Assembly: GCA_039816045.1 (NCBI GenBank)
Contig: JBCBYB010000001.1
Span: 237,956 to 301,955, forward strand
DNA from: Thermohalobaculum sp039816045
GTDB lineage: Bacteria; Pseudomonadota; Alphaproteobacteria; Rhodobacterales; Rhodobacteraceae
Direction of reading: 5' to 3'
DNA length: 64,000 bases
The notes under the pieces are model-generated. The model saw nothing but the letters and a program-made list of their open reading frames with translations. It searched no databases and had not been told where the DNA came from. The position numbers were made by a program, and so were the translations under genes. Below, piece after piece: positions 42,445 through 51,912 of this stretch (the first letter of the stretch is position 1; each line of letters starts with the position of its first letter).

Positions 42445-43360
42445 TTTATCCTCGCAACGGGCTTCCAGACGGCCTCAGCGCTGGAGTGGTGAGCGTTGCA
42501 ACCGAGGGGTCCTTGAGCGAGGCGCACCATCGCCGCGTTACGCCGTAGGGAACGGGAGAACAGCCAGGGCACTCGGGGCTCGCCGCCTGAACGATGAGGG
42601 TGCTGACGATCACCGCGGCCTCGGCCATGCAAGCCTAGCATTCCATCCGTGGCAAGAACGCAGAGCCAGACGGCGAGTCGTTCCGTGAGTTGGTCCGGTT
42701 CTGGTTTCCCTGGGACCAGGCCACGATCGAGGATGATCAGCATCGGCCACCCTCCGATCGCCATGCGGCGGTTGCCGAGGCGCTTTACATGCGCATCCGC
42801 AATCCCTTGGTACACAATAGCGATCTGGCCCTCTTTCGATCGGGTGGCGCCACACTTCGTCCCGTACTGCAGATACGGCACGGCTTTCCCGGGCTGTGTC
42901 GGCGCGAACAGCTCGCAGACCTTGCTGTCGTCGCCCCGGCCGGCGATCAGCGTTTCGGCCCCGGGCAGCGCGGTCAGCATGGCACGCGCTTCGCAATAGT
43001 CGCTGACCTGGCTTTCGGTCAGCCGCAATATCAATGGCTTGCCCTCACCCTCACCGTCGCAGGCCGCGTGCAGCTTGGAGTTCAGTTCGCCTTTGGTCCG
43101 TCTGATCCGGCGGGGAACGCCCCCTTTTGGCCAGGCCGGCGGCGGTACGATGCGCCTCGAGATGCGTTGCATCGATCAGACCGTATCCGTCGCGGCGCTC
43201 TCGGTGGCGAGCGTGGCGAAGATCCGATCGAAGACGCCGATGGCCGAGAACACCCGGCGGTCATCCACCCGCGGAACGCCGTGCGGCTTGTTCGGCAAGA
43301 GTGGCTCAAGACGGGCAAACTGCGCATCTCTGAGCCAGAAGTGGTGGTCGGACATCGCTA
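42445..43360 (-). pseudogene. Decayed IS5-family transposase
   Basis: Transposase fragments are spread over several leftward frames. The start is MSDHHFWLRDAQFARLEPLL at 43355, then VDDRRVFSAIGVFDRIFATLA, where about 35 residues present in intact IS5 transposases (between VDDRRV and GVF) are missing. The frame stops at 43176. Further pieces follow in other frames: LIDATHLEAHRTA, with the first catalytic Asp, and RRTKGELNSKLHAACDGEG followed by KPLILRLTESQVSDYCEARAML. An internal deletion plus at least two frameshifts leave it inactive. No terminal inverted repeats or target duplication could be fixed, so bounds are approximate. The rest of 42439-43616 shows no other gene. Confidence 0.75.
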
Positions 43361-43616
43361 ACTCAAAATATTTGCGAGTTCGAACCAGCTCGCAGCCCTT
43401 ATGGAAACCCAGTCTATGGGCCCTGAGCCTAGGGGCCGAGATGTGCAGACCAATGTAGAGTGTCGGTGGAAGGTCCTGCGTCCCTGATCCCCACTGAAGT
43501 GACGGCGAAAGCCCGCCGCCCCTTTCGGAACCGCACGGTTAAGATATATGGGGGCGGAGAGGGGCCGCCCGGCTCCTGCCAACCACCCAAGGCACCACCC
43601 AGAGGAGGGACATCCC

Positions 43617-44225
43617 ATGGCATTCACGCTTCCCGATCTGCCCTATGCCCATGACGCGCTGGCCGCGAGCGGCATGTCGAAGGAGACCATGGAGTATCAT
43701 CACGATCTCCACCACAACGCCTATGTCACCAAGGGCAACGAGCTGATCGCCGGGACCCCTTGGGACGGTGCCGACAACGCCAAGCTGCCCGAGGTGATCA
43801 CCGGCACCTATGGCAAGGACGAGCACCAGGGCCTGTTCAACCAGGTCAGCCAGCATTGGAACCACATCCAGTTCTGGGAGATGATGGCCCCCGGCGGGTC
43901 CGCGATGCCGTCGGAGCTCGAGAGCGCGATCACCGGTGCCTTCGGTTCGGTCGATGATTTCAAGAAGGCGTTCTCGGCCGCCGGTGCCGGTCAGTTCGGC
44001 TCGGGCTGGGCTTGGCTCGTGGCCGATGGCGGCACGCTCAAGGTCACCAAGACCGCGAACGGCGTGAACCCGCTCTGCTTCGGCCAGACCGCGCTGCTGG
44101 GCTGCGATGTGTGGGAGCACTCCTACTACATCGACTACCGCAACAAGCGCCCGGCCTATCTCGAGAACTTCCTCAACAACCTGGTGAACTGGGAGAACGT
44201 GGCCGCCCGCCTCGCTGCGGCCTGA
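43617..44225 (+). CDS. sodB: Superoxide dismutase (Fe/Mn type)
   Basis: This cytosolic enzyme converts superoxide to peroxide and oxygen. The 202-residue protein starts MAFTLPDLPYAHDALAASGM at ATG 43617, with GAGGAGGG upstream. Metal ligands are His28 in EYHHDLHHNAYV, His83 in HWNHIQFWEM, and Asp and His in CDVWEHSYYIDYRNKRP. The AxxGSGWAWLV-type region (GQFGSGWAWLVADGG) and GGSAMPSELE favour iron over manganese. Followed immediately by rarD on the same strand. Confidence 0.94.
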   Translation: MAFTLPDLPYAHDALAASGMSKETMEYHHDLHHNAYVTKGNELIAGTPWDGADNAKLPEVITGTYGKDEHQGLFNQVSQHWNHIQFWEMMAPGGSAMPSELESAITGAFGSVDDFKKAFSAAGAGQFGSGWAWLVADGGTLKVTKTANGVNPLCFGQTALLGCDVWEHSYYIDYRNKRPAYLENFLNNLVNWENVAARLAAA

Positions 44226-44229
44226 TCCC

Positions 44230-45129
44230 ATGGCGCTGGCTCCGGGCCGGGCGGATGCCCGGTCCGGTGTGGCCCTCGGCGTGGTCGCGGCGGTGGCGGC
44301 GAACACGATCTGGGGGCTGAACCCGCTCTATTTCGACCTGCTTGCGCATATCCCGGCGCCGGAGCTTCTGGCGCACCGGATCTTTTGGGGTGCGGTCTTT
44401 GCGGTGCTGTTCTGCGCGGCCACCGGACGGATCGCCGGGCTGAAGCGCACGCTCGGCGACCGGCGGGCGGTCTCCTGGCTCGCGGTTACGGCGGCGGTCG
44501 TGTCGATCAACTGGCTGGTCTATCTCTATGCCATCCAGTCCGGGCGGGTGACCGAGGCGGGGTTCGGGTTCTACCTGATGCCGCTGGTCGCCGTGGTCTT
44601 CGGGGTGCTGCTGCTCGGCGAACGCCTGAGCCGGCTGCAATGGCTGGCGGTGGGCCTAGCGGGCGCCGCGGTGGCGGTGCTGGCGGTCGACCGGGGCGGG
44701 ATCCCGGAGGTCTCGCTCGCCATGGCGATCTGCTTCTCCACCTACGGGCTGCTTCGCAAACGCATGGAGACCGGCGCGATCACAGGCTTTGCGGTGGAGG
44801 CGCTTCTGCTCTCGCCTTTCGCGGTGCTCGGCCTCGTCGTGATCCACAGCGACGGGGGTGCGTTCGGCGGCACGGCGCATGACACGGCGCTGTTGGTGCT
44901 GTCGGGGCCCGTGACCGGGCTGCCGCTCATCCTCTTTGCCGAGTCGGCGCGCCGGCTCGCCTATTCCACCGTGGGCGTGCTGCAGTACATGAACCCGACG
45001 CTGCAGATCGCGTGCGCCATCCTGATCCTCGGCGAGCCCGTGAGCGGTGCTTTGATCACAGCCCTCGGGCTGATCTGGATCGGGCTCGCGCTCTACAGCT
45101 TCACGATGCTGCGCCCGCTGCCGACCTAG
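44230..45129 (+). CDS. rarD: EamA-family transporter RarD
   Basis: A 299-residue integral membrane protein with ten predicted helices in two EamA halves. The N-terminal ANTIWGLNPLYFDLLAHIPAPELLAHRIFWGAVF matches RarD, as do VVSINWLVYLYAIQSGRVTEAGFGFYLMPLV and YMNPTLQIACAILILGEP near the end. RarD members are implicated in chloramphenicol resistance or metabolite export; the substrate is unknown. It starts four bases after sodB, and its last four bases overlap the convergent gene. Confidence 0.92.
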   Translation: MALAPGRADARSGVALGVVAAVAANTIWGLNPLYFDLLAHIPAPELLAHRIFWGAVFAVLFCAATGRIAGLKRTLGDRRAVSWLAVTAAVVSINWLVYLYAIQSGRVTEAGFGFYLMPLVAVVFGVLLLGERLSRLQWLAVGLAGAAVAVLAVDRGGIPEVSLAMAICFSTYGLLRKRMETGAITGFAVEALLLSPFAVLGLVVIHSDGGAFGGTAHDTALLVLSGPVTGLPLILFAESARRLAYSTVGVLQYMNPTLQIACAILILGEPVSGALITALGLIWIGLALYSFTMLRPLPT

Positions 45130-45671
45130 CCGAGCTGTTCCGCCAGGGTCGCAACGGCCGCCTCGGCGCTGTCGACCACGGTGAGGAAGCCGCGAACCTC
45201 GGGGCCGCAGAACCCCTCCGCCTCGATATGCGCGAGCATGGCCAGCAGCGGATCCCAATAGCCGCCCACATTCACCAGCACCGCGGGCTTGGCGTGCAGG
45301 CCGAGCTGGCGCCAGGTGACCACCTCGATCAGCTCGTCCAGCGTGCCGGGGCCGCCCGGCAGGGCAACTACCGCATCGGCGTTGTAGAGCATCAGCTTCT
45401 TGCGCTCGTGCATGGTCTCGGTGACGAAGATCGCGCTCACATCGCCTTTCTTGATCTCGAGATCGACGATGTGCTGCGGGATGATCCCGGTCACATGTCC
45501 GCCGGCGGCCATACAGGCCGAAGCCGCGGCCCCCATGAGGCCCACTTCGCCGCCGCCATAGACCAGCCGCATCCCGGCTTGGGCCAGCGCGGTGCCGAAA
45601 GCCTCGGCCGTTTCTAGATAAATCGGCTTTGTGCCCGGTCGGGACCCGCAATAGAGGCAGACACTGTGCAT
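45126..45671 (-). CDS. LOG-family cytokinin riboside phosphoribohydrolase
   Basis: A 181-residue Rossmann-like protein beginning MHSVCLYCGSRPGTKPIYLE at ATG 45671. It has the family nucleotide motifs VYGGGEVGLMGAAASA and ALPGGPGTLDELIEV (PGGxGTxxE). Such proteins were called lysine decarboxylases but cleave nucleoside 5'-monophosphates to base and ribose phosphate. The METMHERKKLML-type helix (TETMHERKKLMLYNAD) is also typical. Convergent with rarD, divergent from the LysM gene. Confidence 0.9.
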   Translation of the reverse strand: MHSVCLYCGSRPGTKPIYLETAEAFGTALAQAGMRLVYGGGEVGLMGAAASACMAAGGHVTGIIPQHIVDLEIKKGDVSAIFVTETMHERKKLMLYNADAVVALPGGPGTLDELIEVVTWRQLGLHAKPAVLVNVGGYWDPLLAMLAHIEAEGFCGPEVRGFLTVVDSAEAAVATLAEQLG

Positions 45672-45772
45672 GTTGGGCTTTCCTCTTTTGGCCGGACACG
45701 GCAGACTCGCACCGAGGGACTCATCCCCGAGACCCGCCCGACATGCAAGGCTCGTTTGAGGCAGGGAGAGCG

Positions 45773-48142
45773 ATGCACCGCGGTCTGACGGCCGGGCTTC
45801 TGATCGGAGCGGCAGCGTTTTGCGCGCTGGCGGTCTGGATTGTGTTGTCCGGACGGCCCGATGCGCCGGTGGAGACGGCCGCGGTCCCGCCATCCGTGCC
45901 CGCGGAGCCTGAGGCCGCTCTTGCACCCGTGACCCCTGCCGAGCCCGTGTCTGTGGTCCCCTCATCGCCCGATGCGCTGCCCTCGGAGGCGCCTGTGCCC
46001 CGCGGCCCCACAGCGGTTACCTTTGGCAAGCTGCCAGAGCCGACGGTCGGCACCGGCGTCGCGGCAAACCTTCCCGAGACCGTCCCGGATCGCCCTGTGA
46101 TCGACGTGTTGCGCGTGGATGCGGAAGGGCGGACCGTGATCGCTGGCCGGGCGCCGGCGGGCTCACCGGTCGACATCCTTCTCGATCGCACGGTGGTGGG
46201 CGAAGCGGTGGCCGATGAAACCGGGACGTTTGTGGCGCTGCTCGACTTGCCGCCGAGCGACGAGGCGCGCGCGCTGCGCCTGCGCATTCCTGCTCCGCCA
46301 GAGGCGGCATGGCGCCCCGCCTCCGGGTGGGCATCGCGGCCGGAGACCGACCCGCTTGCCACAGTTGTCTGGCAGCGCGCGCCCGGAGCCGCCGAAAACG
46401 CCAGCGCGCGGAGTGCGGCACCCGATGCGCCTGTCCGCGGGGCTCGGGCCGCGCCTCTGCCCAGCCCGGACCGGCCAGCGGCTCCGGGTTGGTGGAGCCA
46501 GGCTCCTGGCATGGCGTCTCAACCGGCGGCCGCGCCGGAGGCAATCGCTGCCCTGGCGCCGGAGGTTGAGACAGTGTCCCGTCTGTTGCCACGGGGCCTC
46601 GCGCGTCCGGGTGCTGCGCCGCCGATCGCTGTTCCGATGATCCGGGACCGCTCGGCGCTCGCTTTGGGCGAAGATGGCGCAAAAGGGGAGCTGACCGGGG
46701 TCTCGGGCTTGCATCCCGGCCGCCCCGCCCAACCGGCCGACCGAGGCGATGACGCGGCGCTTGCGGTTGCCGGCGCCACACCCGATCCGCAAGCGCGGGC
46801 GGCGCCCCCGATTGCTCCGTGGCGCCCCGGTGGGCCGGGCCGCGCGCTTCGCCGCTCGCCGCTGGTGCCCGAGGATGCGGTCCCGGCGGACGATCTGCCG
46901 CCGCCGACTGAGGCTGCCCGCACCGCTCCGGCTTTTGCCGGCAACAGCCCCGCGGTGCCGGATGCGGATTGGCGGATGCCGGCCCAGGGGCGGATCTCCG
47001 ACTGGCCGGACCGGGACGGGCGCCGGCTCGACCGGAGCGCGCGCCTGCGGGCGATCGCCCCACCGCTCAGCCCACGCTTCGTGCCCGCGATCCCGCAGCG
47101 CGGCCTCGCGCCGGAGCGACCCCATGTGTTGCCCGGGCGGCCCGGGACGATCCAGTCCGCCATGCCCGAGACCGTGGTGGCGCTGCTCGCTGCCGAGCGT
47201 CCCCTGCCCACGCGCCTGACCGCCATCGGCCGGATCGATCTGCGCCCGACGGACGCGGGGCCGCAGCCGGCGGGACCCGCACTCCCACCAACGCCGAGCC
47301 CGGGCGGGGATGCCGAACGCCCCCGTCCTCTCTCGCCAGAAGGAGCGCGCTTTGCCCGCGCCCCTGACCCGAACGCGCCTGCCGGCGGTCCCGCCTTCCG
47401 CCTCGCGCCGGGGCCCTTGCCAAAGGCGCGGCTCGGGCTGAGCGGGCAGGAAGAGCGTTCCGCCCGGGTGCGGCGCATGCCGACGGGAGAGAGCTGGCAG
47501 CCTGAGCCGGGCTCGCGGGCGGCCGCCCCTGCCAATCGCTACGGCGCCCCGGTTGGAGATGAACCGCACTACCTCCTGAGCGCGCCGGTCCTGATCCTGC
47601 CGATCGAAGGGGCCGACAGCGCGCCGCTGCTGGTCCAGCCGACGCCCGAGGCGATCGCGCTCCTCCAGGCGCCGGCCCCCGCCGCGCCGGGGCTCTTGCT
47701 CGACAGCCTCACGCACCCCAAGGGCGGGTCCGTCACCGCGCGCGGGCGCGGGCGCCCGGGCCATGCGGTCCGGCTCTATGTCAACACGCTCTACCAGACC
47801 GAGGTGCCGGTCGCCGCGGATGGCAGCTGGCAGCTCTCGATGCCGCGCGAGGCGGGGGAGGCGGCCCGGCTGCTGCGCTTTGACGAGGTGGACGCCGGCG
47901 GCCAGGTCACGACCCGCGTCGAGGTGCCGTTCTCCTACACCGCCGGGCCTGCGGCGCTGCGCATCTCCGAGCGCGAGGTCGAGATCCAGCGGGGCGACCA
48001 TCTTTGGCGCCTGGCCGAGCAGCACTATGGCGAGGGGTTGCGCTATTCCCTCATCTTCGAGGCCAATGCCGGTTTGATCCGCAACCCGGACCTCATATAT
48101 CCAGGACAGGTGTTCCGCGTGCCTGAACTGATCGCGGACTGA
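45773..48142 (+). CDS. Large Pro/Ala-rich LysM protein
   Basis: A 789-residue protein, starting MHRGLTAGLLIGAAAFCALA with GGGAGAG just before the ATG. One N-terminal transmembrane helix (about 5-24) anchors it. A low-complexity Pro/Ala/Arg region occupies most of 30-600, with an early beta domain near residue 105 (VIDVLRVDAEGRTVIAGRAP) that recurs near residue 645 (LDSLTHPKGGSVTARGRGRP), both resembling Ig-like bacterial domains. The C-terminus is a LysM domain (about 735-786: EVEIQRGDHLWRLAEQHYGE). Rhodobacterales carry shorter proteins of this layout. It probably binds peptidoglycan in the periplasm. The long arginine-rich linker is unusually large. Confidence 0.83.
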   Translation: MHRGLTAGLLIGAAAFCALAVWIVLSGRPDAPVETAAVPPSVPAEPEAALAPVTPAEPVSVVPSSPDALPSEAPVPRGPTAVTFGKLPEPTVGTGVAANLPETVPDRPVIDVLRVDAEGRTVIAGRAPAGSPVDILLDRTVVGEAVADETGTFVALLDLPPSDEARALRLRIPAPPEAAWRPASGWASRPETDPLATVVWQRAPGAAENASARSAAPDAPVRGARAAPLPSPDRPAAPGWWSQAPGMASQPAAAPEAIAALAPEVETVSRLLPRGLARPGAAPPIAVPMIRDRSALALGEDGAKGELTGVSGLHPGRPAQPADRGDDAALAVAGATPDPQARAAPPIAPWRPGGPGRALRRSPLVPEDAVPADDLPPPTEAARTAPAFAGNSPAVPDADWRMPAQGRISDWPDRDGRRLDRSARLRAIAPPLSPRFVPAIPQRGLAPERPHVLPGRPGTIQSAMPETVVALLAAERPLPTRLTAIGRIDLRPTDAGPQPAGPALPPTPSPGGDAERPRPLSPEGARFARAPDPNAPAGGPAFRLAPGPLPKARLGLSGQEERSARVRRMPTGESWQPEPGSRAAAPANRYGAPVGDEPHYLLSAPVLILPIEGADSAPLLVQPTPEAIALLQAPAPAAPGLLLDSLTHPKGGSVTARGRGRPGHAVRLYVNTLYQTEVPVAADGSWQLSMPREAGEAARLLRFDEVDAGGQVTTRVEVPFSYTAGPAALRISEREVEIQRGDHLWRLAEQHYGEGLRYSLIFEANAGLIRNPDLIYPGQVFRVPELIAD

Positions 48143-48170
48143 ACCCCACGCGACCAGCCAAGGACAGCCG

Positions 48171-49994
48171 ATGCGCCGCCCCAGCCGAAAAACCCCGGGT
48201 GCCGAGGGGGCGCCGGACCTGCGCATTTTGGGGCGCGCGCTGCCCGATCTCTGGCCCGAGGGGCGGCCGGATCTGCGCCTGCGGGTGGTGGTGGCGCTCT
48301 GCCTTCTGGTGCTGGCCAAGGGTGCGACGCTGGTGCTGCCCTTTGTCTACAAGGAGGCGATCGACGCGCTCGGGCCCGACACGGCGGCGCTCGCGGTCGC
48401 GGGGCCGGTCGCGCTGGTGATCGCCTACGGCGTGGTGCGGCTCAGCGGCACGGTGCTGCAGAACCTGCGCGATGCGGTCTTCGCCCGGGTCAGCCAGCAC
48501 GCGCTGAGGGGGCTGGCGCTGCGCACCTTCGAGCATGTGCACAAGCTCTCGCTCGGCTACCACCTCTCCCGCCAGACGGGCGCGCTCAGCCGCATCATCG
48601 ACCGCGGCGTGAAGGCGATCGACTTCCTGCTGCGTTTCCTGATCTTCAACATCGTGCCGCTGATCCTCGAGCTGCTGATCGTGGCGGCCATTTTCTGGTC
48701 GGTCTTCGGCTGGGAGTATACGGCGGTGCTGGCGGTGACCATCGCGGCCTATGTGGTCTTCACCTTCCGGGTCACCGAATGGCGCGTGAAGATCCGCCAG
48801 AAGATGAACAAGGACGACCAGGATGCGCATCAGAAGGCCGTCGACAGCCTGCTGAACTATGAGACGGTGAAGTATTTCGACGCAAGCGGGCGGGAAGCGC
48901 GCCGCTATGACACCGCGATGGAGGCCTATCAGGGCGCGGCGATCAAGACGACCGAGAGCCTCGCGCTCCTGAACTGCGGCCAGGCGCTGATCATTGCGGC
49001 GGGCATGGTGGCCGTGATGGCGATGGCAGCGCAAGGGGTGATGGCGGGCACGCTCACGGTCGGCGATTTTGCTATGGCCAACGCCTTCATGATCCAGATC
49101 ACGATCCCGCTGAACTTCCTCGGCACGGTCTATCGCGAAATCCGCCAGAGCCTCGTGGATATGCGGGAGATGTTCGCGCTGACCGATCAGACCCCCGAGG
49201 TGGTGGATGCCCCGGATGCGGTGGCATTCCGGCCGGGGTCGGGGCAGGTGGCGTTTCGCAATGTCTCCTTCGGCTATGGGCCCGAGCGGCAGATCCTCCA
49301 CGATGTGAGCTTCGAGGTGGCGGGCGGCGGCAAGCTCGCGATTGTCGGGCCGTCGGGCGCGGGCAAGTCGACCATCGCGCGGCTGTTGTTCCGGTTCTAT
49401 GACGTGACCGGCGGGGCGGTGGAGATCGACGGCCAGGATGTGCGCCGCGTGACCCAGGACAGCCTGCGGGCGGCGCTCGGCGTCGTGCCCCAGGACACCG
49501 TGCTGTTCAACGACACCATCGGCTACAACATCGCCTATGGCCGCGACGGGGCCGGGCCCGAGGATGTCGCGGCGGCGGCGAAGGCGGCGCGCATCGACGG
49601 GTTCATCGCGGGGCTCCCCGAGGGCGCGGAGACGGTGGTGGGCGAGCGCGGGCTGAAGCTCTCGGGCGGTGAGAAGCAGCGGGTGGCGATCGCGCGGACC
49701 ATGCTGAAGAACCCGGGCGTGCTGATCCTGGACGAGGCGACCTCGGCGCTCGACACCGGCACCGAGCGGGAGATCCAGGCGGAGCTGCGGCGCCTTGGCG
49801 AGGGGCGGACGGTCGTGATGATCGCGCACCGGCTCTCCACGGTGGTGGAGGCGGACGAGATCATCGTGCTCGATGCCGGCCGGGTGGCCGAGCGCGGGAC
49901 CCATGCGGCGCTGCTGGCCCAGGGCGGCATCTATGCGGGGATGTGGGCGAGCCAGGAGGCGGAGCTGGATCTCGGGACCGAGGCCGCGGAGTAG
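48171..49994 (+). CDS. Atm1-type ABC exporter
   Basis: A 607-residue half-transporter with fused six-helix membrane and ATPase domains. Helices are visible from about residue 38. The cytosolic segment NYETVKYFDASGREARRYDTA is diagnostic of the Atm1/HMT1 group, which exports glutathione-linked sulfur or metal compounds. The ATPase has Walker A GPSGAGKST near residue 395, VVPQDTVLFNDTIGYNI as Q loop, signature LSGGEKQRVAIART, and Walker B VLILDEATSALDTGTE. It lies 28 bases after the LysM gene and probably shares its transcript. Confidence 0.92.
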   Translation: MRRPSRKTPGAEGAPDLRILGRALPDLWPEGRPDLRLRVVVALCLLVLAKGATLVLPFVYKEAIDALGPDTAALAVAGPVALVIAYGVVRLSGTVLQNLRDAVFARVSQHALRGLALRTFEHVHKLSLGYHLSRQTGALSRIIDRGVKAIDFLLRFLIFNIVPLILELLIVAAIFWSVFGWEYTAVLAVTIAAYVVFTFRVTEWRVKIRQKMNKDDQDAHQKAVDSLLNYETVKYFDASGREARRYDTAMEAYQGAAIKTTESLALLNCGQALIIAAGMVAVMAMAAQGVMAGTLTVGDFAMANAFMIQITIPLNFLGTVYREIRQSLVDMREMFALTDQTPEVVDAPDAVAFRPGSGQVAFRNVSFGYGPERQILHDVSFEVAGGGKLAIVGPSGAGKSTIARLLFRFYDVTGGAVEIDGQDVRRVTQDSLRAALGVVPQDTVLFNDTIGYNIAYGRDGAGPEDVAAAAKAARIDGFIAGLPEGAETVVGERGLKLSGGEKQRVAIARTMLKNPGVLILDEATSALDTGTEREIQAELRRLGEGRTVVMIAHRLSTVVEADEIIVLDAGRVAERGTHAALLAQGGIYAGMWASQEAELDLGTEAAE

Positions 49995-50007
49995 AGGACC
50001 GGCGCCC

Positions 50008-50088
50008 GCCGCCGCCGCGGGCCCCACCCACCCGCTGAACCGCTGCGCCGGCTGAGGCGGAGCGCCCCCTTCGGCCCGCGGCGGCGGC
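50008..50088. repeat. Hairpin element, copy A
   Basis: Left arm GCCGCCGCCGCGGGCC (50008-50023) pairs perfectly with GGCCCGCGGCGGCGGC (50073-50088) across a 49-base interior. The interior begins CCACCCACCC and ends CCCCCTTC, sequences shared with two other elements at 51773 and 60248 whose arms are unrelated. It lies between the convergent ABC exporter and the lipoprotein gene. Confidence 0.75.
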
Positions 50089-50156
50089 AGGCTTGGCTTG
50101 GGCGCACAAAAAACGCCGCCCGGTAAAGGGCGGCGTCCGGATCGCAGAGGGTGGGA

Positions 50157-50972
50157 TCAGTTGACGGTCAGCACGCCGCCCCGGCCCGAGCCGCCCTGCA
50201 CCGATTGCGCCTGGTAGTTGCGCAGGGCGATCACCATCTGGTTGAACGCGTCGGTGAAGGCCGCAACGGTCGCTTTGCCCTCCGGCGTGCGCGAGAACCC
50301 GCCGAGTGCGCCACCCGCATTGCCGCCGAGTGCCCCGAGGGCCGCCCCGAAATTGGTCGAGGTCGCGCTGCCCTCCGAGATCGAGAGCTGCACCTGGCTG
50401 CGGATGTCGAAGAGCGAGAGGGTCACGACCGAGCTCTTGGTGGTCAGCCCGCCGCCGATCGCGGCGCCCACGCTGCCGCCGATGATGCCGCCGAGGCCCG
50501 CCGCGAGCCCGCCGGTCGCATCGTTGTCGATGATGATCGCGGGCTCGAGGAAGTAATCCGCCGCAACCCGCTGGCCCTTCTGCTGCTTGGATCCGGCGCG
50601 GAACTCGCCTGAATTGCGCTGGTTCAGCGTGATGTCGGTCATCCGGTCATTGAGGCGCTGGTTGCCCACGGATGTGACGATGAAGCAGTTCGACTGTTGC
50701 GCGGCCAGGCGGATCAGCGGCTCGACCGAGGTCACCCCCGTGGTGCGGTACCAATAGCCGTACCAGGCGCGGCTGCGGCCATCGTCCACCGCAATGGTTC
50801 CAAGCGTTTGAGCACAGCGCTCGAGCCGGCCCGCGTTGACGCTGGCGCCACCGGCTGCGGCCCCCGAGACAGCGGTGCTGCCTGTGCCCTGGCTCACGCT
50901 CCCACCCTGACACCCCGCAAGCAGGGCGGCCAGACCCACTGCTGCGGCAAACTTGAAAGACTTCGCGATCAT
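50157..50972 (-). CDS. CsgG/HfaB-like outer-membrane lipoprotein
   Basis: A 271-residue lipoprotein; lipobox LLAGC ends at Cys21. The mature region has EPLIRLAAQQSNCFIVTSVG, then FRAGSKQQKGQRVAADYFLE, a glycine-rich GGLAAGLGGIIGGSVGAAIGGG stretch, SSVVTLSLFDIRSQVQLSISEGSA, and a final helix with AAFTDAFNQMVIAL. This order (nucleated by a cystatin-like fold and a glycine-rich loop) resembles the CsgG/HfaB family that forms secretion channels for curli or holdfast anchors; the match is moderate. Start 50972 is preferred over GTG 50978 because of AGAGGTGGAG spacing. Confidence 0.72.
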   Translation of the reverse strand: MIAKSFKFAAAVGLAALLAGCQGGSVSQGTGSTAVSGAAAGGASVNAGRLERCAQTLGTIAVDDGRSRAWYGYWYRTTGVTSVEPLIRLAAQQSNCFIVTSVGNQRLNDRMTDITLNQRNSGEFRAGSKQQKGQRVAADYFLEPAIIIDNDATGGLAAGLGGIIGGSVGAAIGGGLTTKSSVVTLSLFDIRSQVQLSISEGSATSTNFGAALGALGGNAGGALGGFSRTPEGKATVAAFTDAFNQMVIALRNYQAQSVQGGSGRGGVLTVN

Positions 50973-51102
50973 CTCCACCTCTCCAACGTCGTTCGCTCCA
51001 CCCCGGGCGGTGCGATTCGTGATTGCGACCGGCCCGTTGCTGCGAGACTATACAGAGCCTCGCGGCTTGCGTGAGCCGAAACCAGCATATTGGAGAGAAG
51101 TG

Positions 51103-51747
51103 ATGCGGACTGTGATTGTTTACACGTTTTTGGGGCTGGCGCCCTTCGGCCTCGCCGCCTGCCAGCAGACCACCGGGCAGACGGACCCGGACACCATCGT
51201 GCTGTGCAACGACCAGGGATGCGGCACGGCGCCGAAGGACATCCAGACCTTCGATCCGACCACCTCGCGCCCGCCCGAGGATCCGGAAGGCATCCTGCCG
51301 GTGCTGGTCGCGGAGGCCGAGCAGGACCCGCGGGCGGCCTTCGATCTTGGCATGCGCTATATGCGCGGCGACGGGATCGAGCAGAACAGCTATCAGGCGC
51401 TGCGCTGGATGCATGATGCGGCGGAGATGGGCGATCTGCGGGCGCAATCGGCGCTCGGCCGGATCTATCTGACCGGGCTCGAGGAGATGGGCGCCGACTA
51501 CAACGAAGCGCACAAATGGCTGACCGTGGCGGCGACCCGGGGCGACAAGGAGGCGGCGGAACTGGCGCGCGCGGCCCAGGCCAAACGGGCGGAGGAGCAG
51601 GAGTTCCAGACGGCGATCCGGCGCTGGCGCGAGGTCTATACCCGGACCTATTGGTATGATCAGCGGTATTACGGCTATTACGGCTATGGCAATTACGGCT
51701 ATTACGGCGGGCGCTATGGGCGGCCCATCGTTTATAACTATTACTGA
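51103..51747 (+). CDS. Sel1-repeat lipoprotein
   Basis: A 214-residue lipoprotein: signal and lipobox MRTVIVYTFLGLAPFGLAAC (Cys20). Two or three Sel1-type helical repeats follow (DPRAAFDLGMRYMRGDGIEQ, SYQALRWMHDAAEMGDLRAQ, NEAHKWLTVAATRGDKEAAE), which bind partner proteins in this family. The C-terminal 35 residues are a Tyr/Gly-rich tail (RYYGYYGYGNYGYYGGRYG) of low complexity. Ribosome site GGAGAGAAG precedes ATG 51103. It is divergent from the CsgG-like gene, which also encodes a lipoprotein, so the pair may share a promoter region and envelope role. Confidence 0.82.
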   Translation: MRTVIVYTFLGLAPFGLAACQQTTGQTDPDTIVLCNDQGCGTAPKDIQTFDPTTSRPPEDPEGILPVLVAEAEQDPRAAFDLGMRYMRGDGIEQNSYQALRWMHDAAEMGDLRAQSALGRIYLTGLEEMGADYNEAHKWLTVAATRGDKEAAELARAAQAKRAEEQEFQTAIRRWREVYTRTYWYDQRYYGYYGYGNYGYYGGRYGRPIVYNYY

Positions 51748-51772
51748 GATAGGCGCTCAGAGCTGAACGATG

Positions 51773-51863
51773 GGGCGGGGCGCGCCACGGGCCCCACCCA
51801 CCCTGAGAGGGCAGCGCTTGTTGCGGGCGGTGCACCCCCCTTCGCCCGTGGCGCGCCCCGCCC
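51773..51863. repeat. Hairpin element, copy B
   Basis: Left arm GGGCGGGGCGCGCCACGGGC (51773-51792) pairs perfectly over 20 bp with 51844-51863, across a 51-base interior starting CCCACCCACCC and ending CCCCCCTTC. It is between the convergent Sel1 lipoprotein and RND pump genes. Confidence 0.75.
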
Positions 51864-51912
51864 TCCCGGATCGGAGAAGGCCGCGTGGCCGTGGCGGTTT
51901 CAAGCGTGAGCG

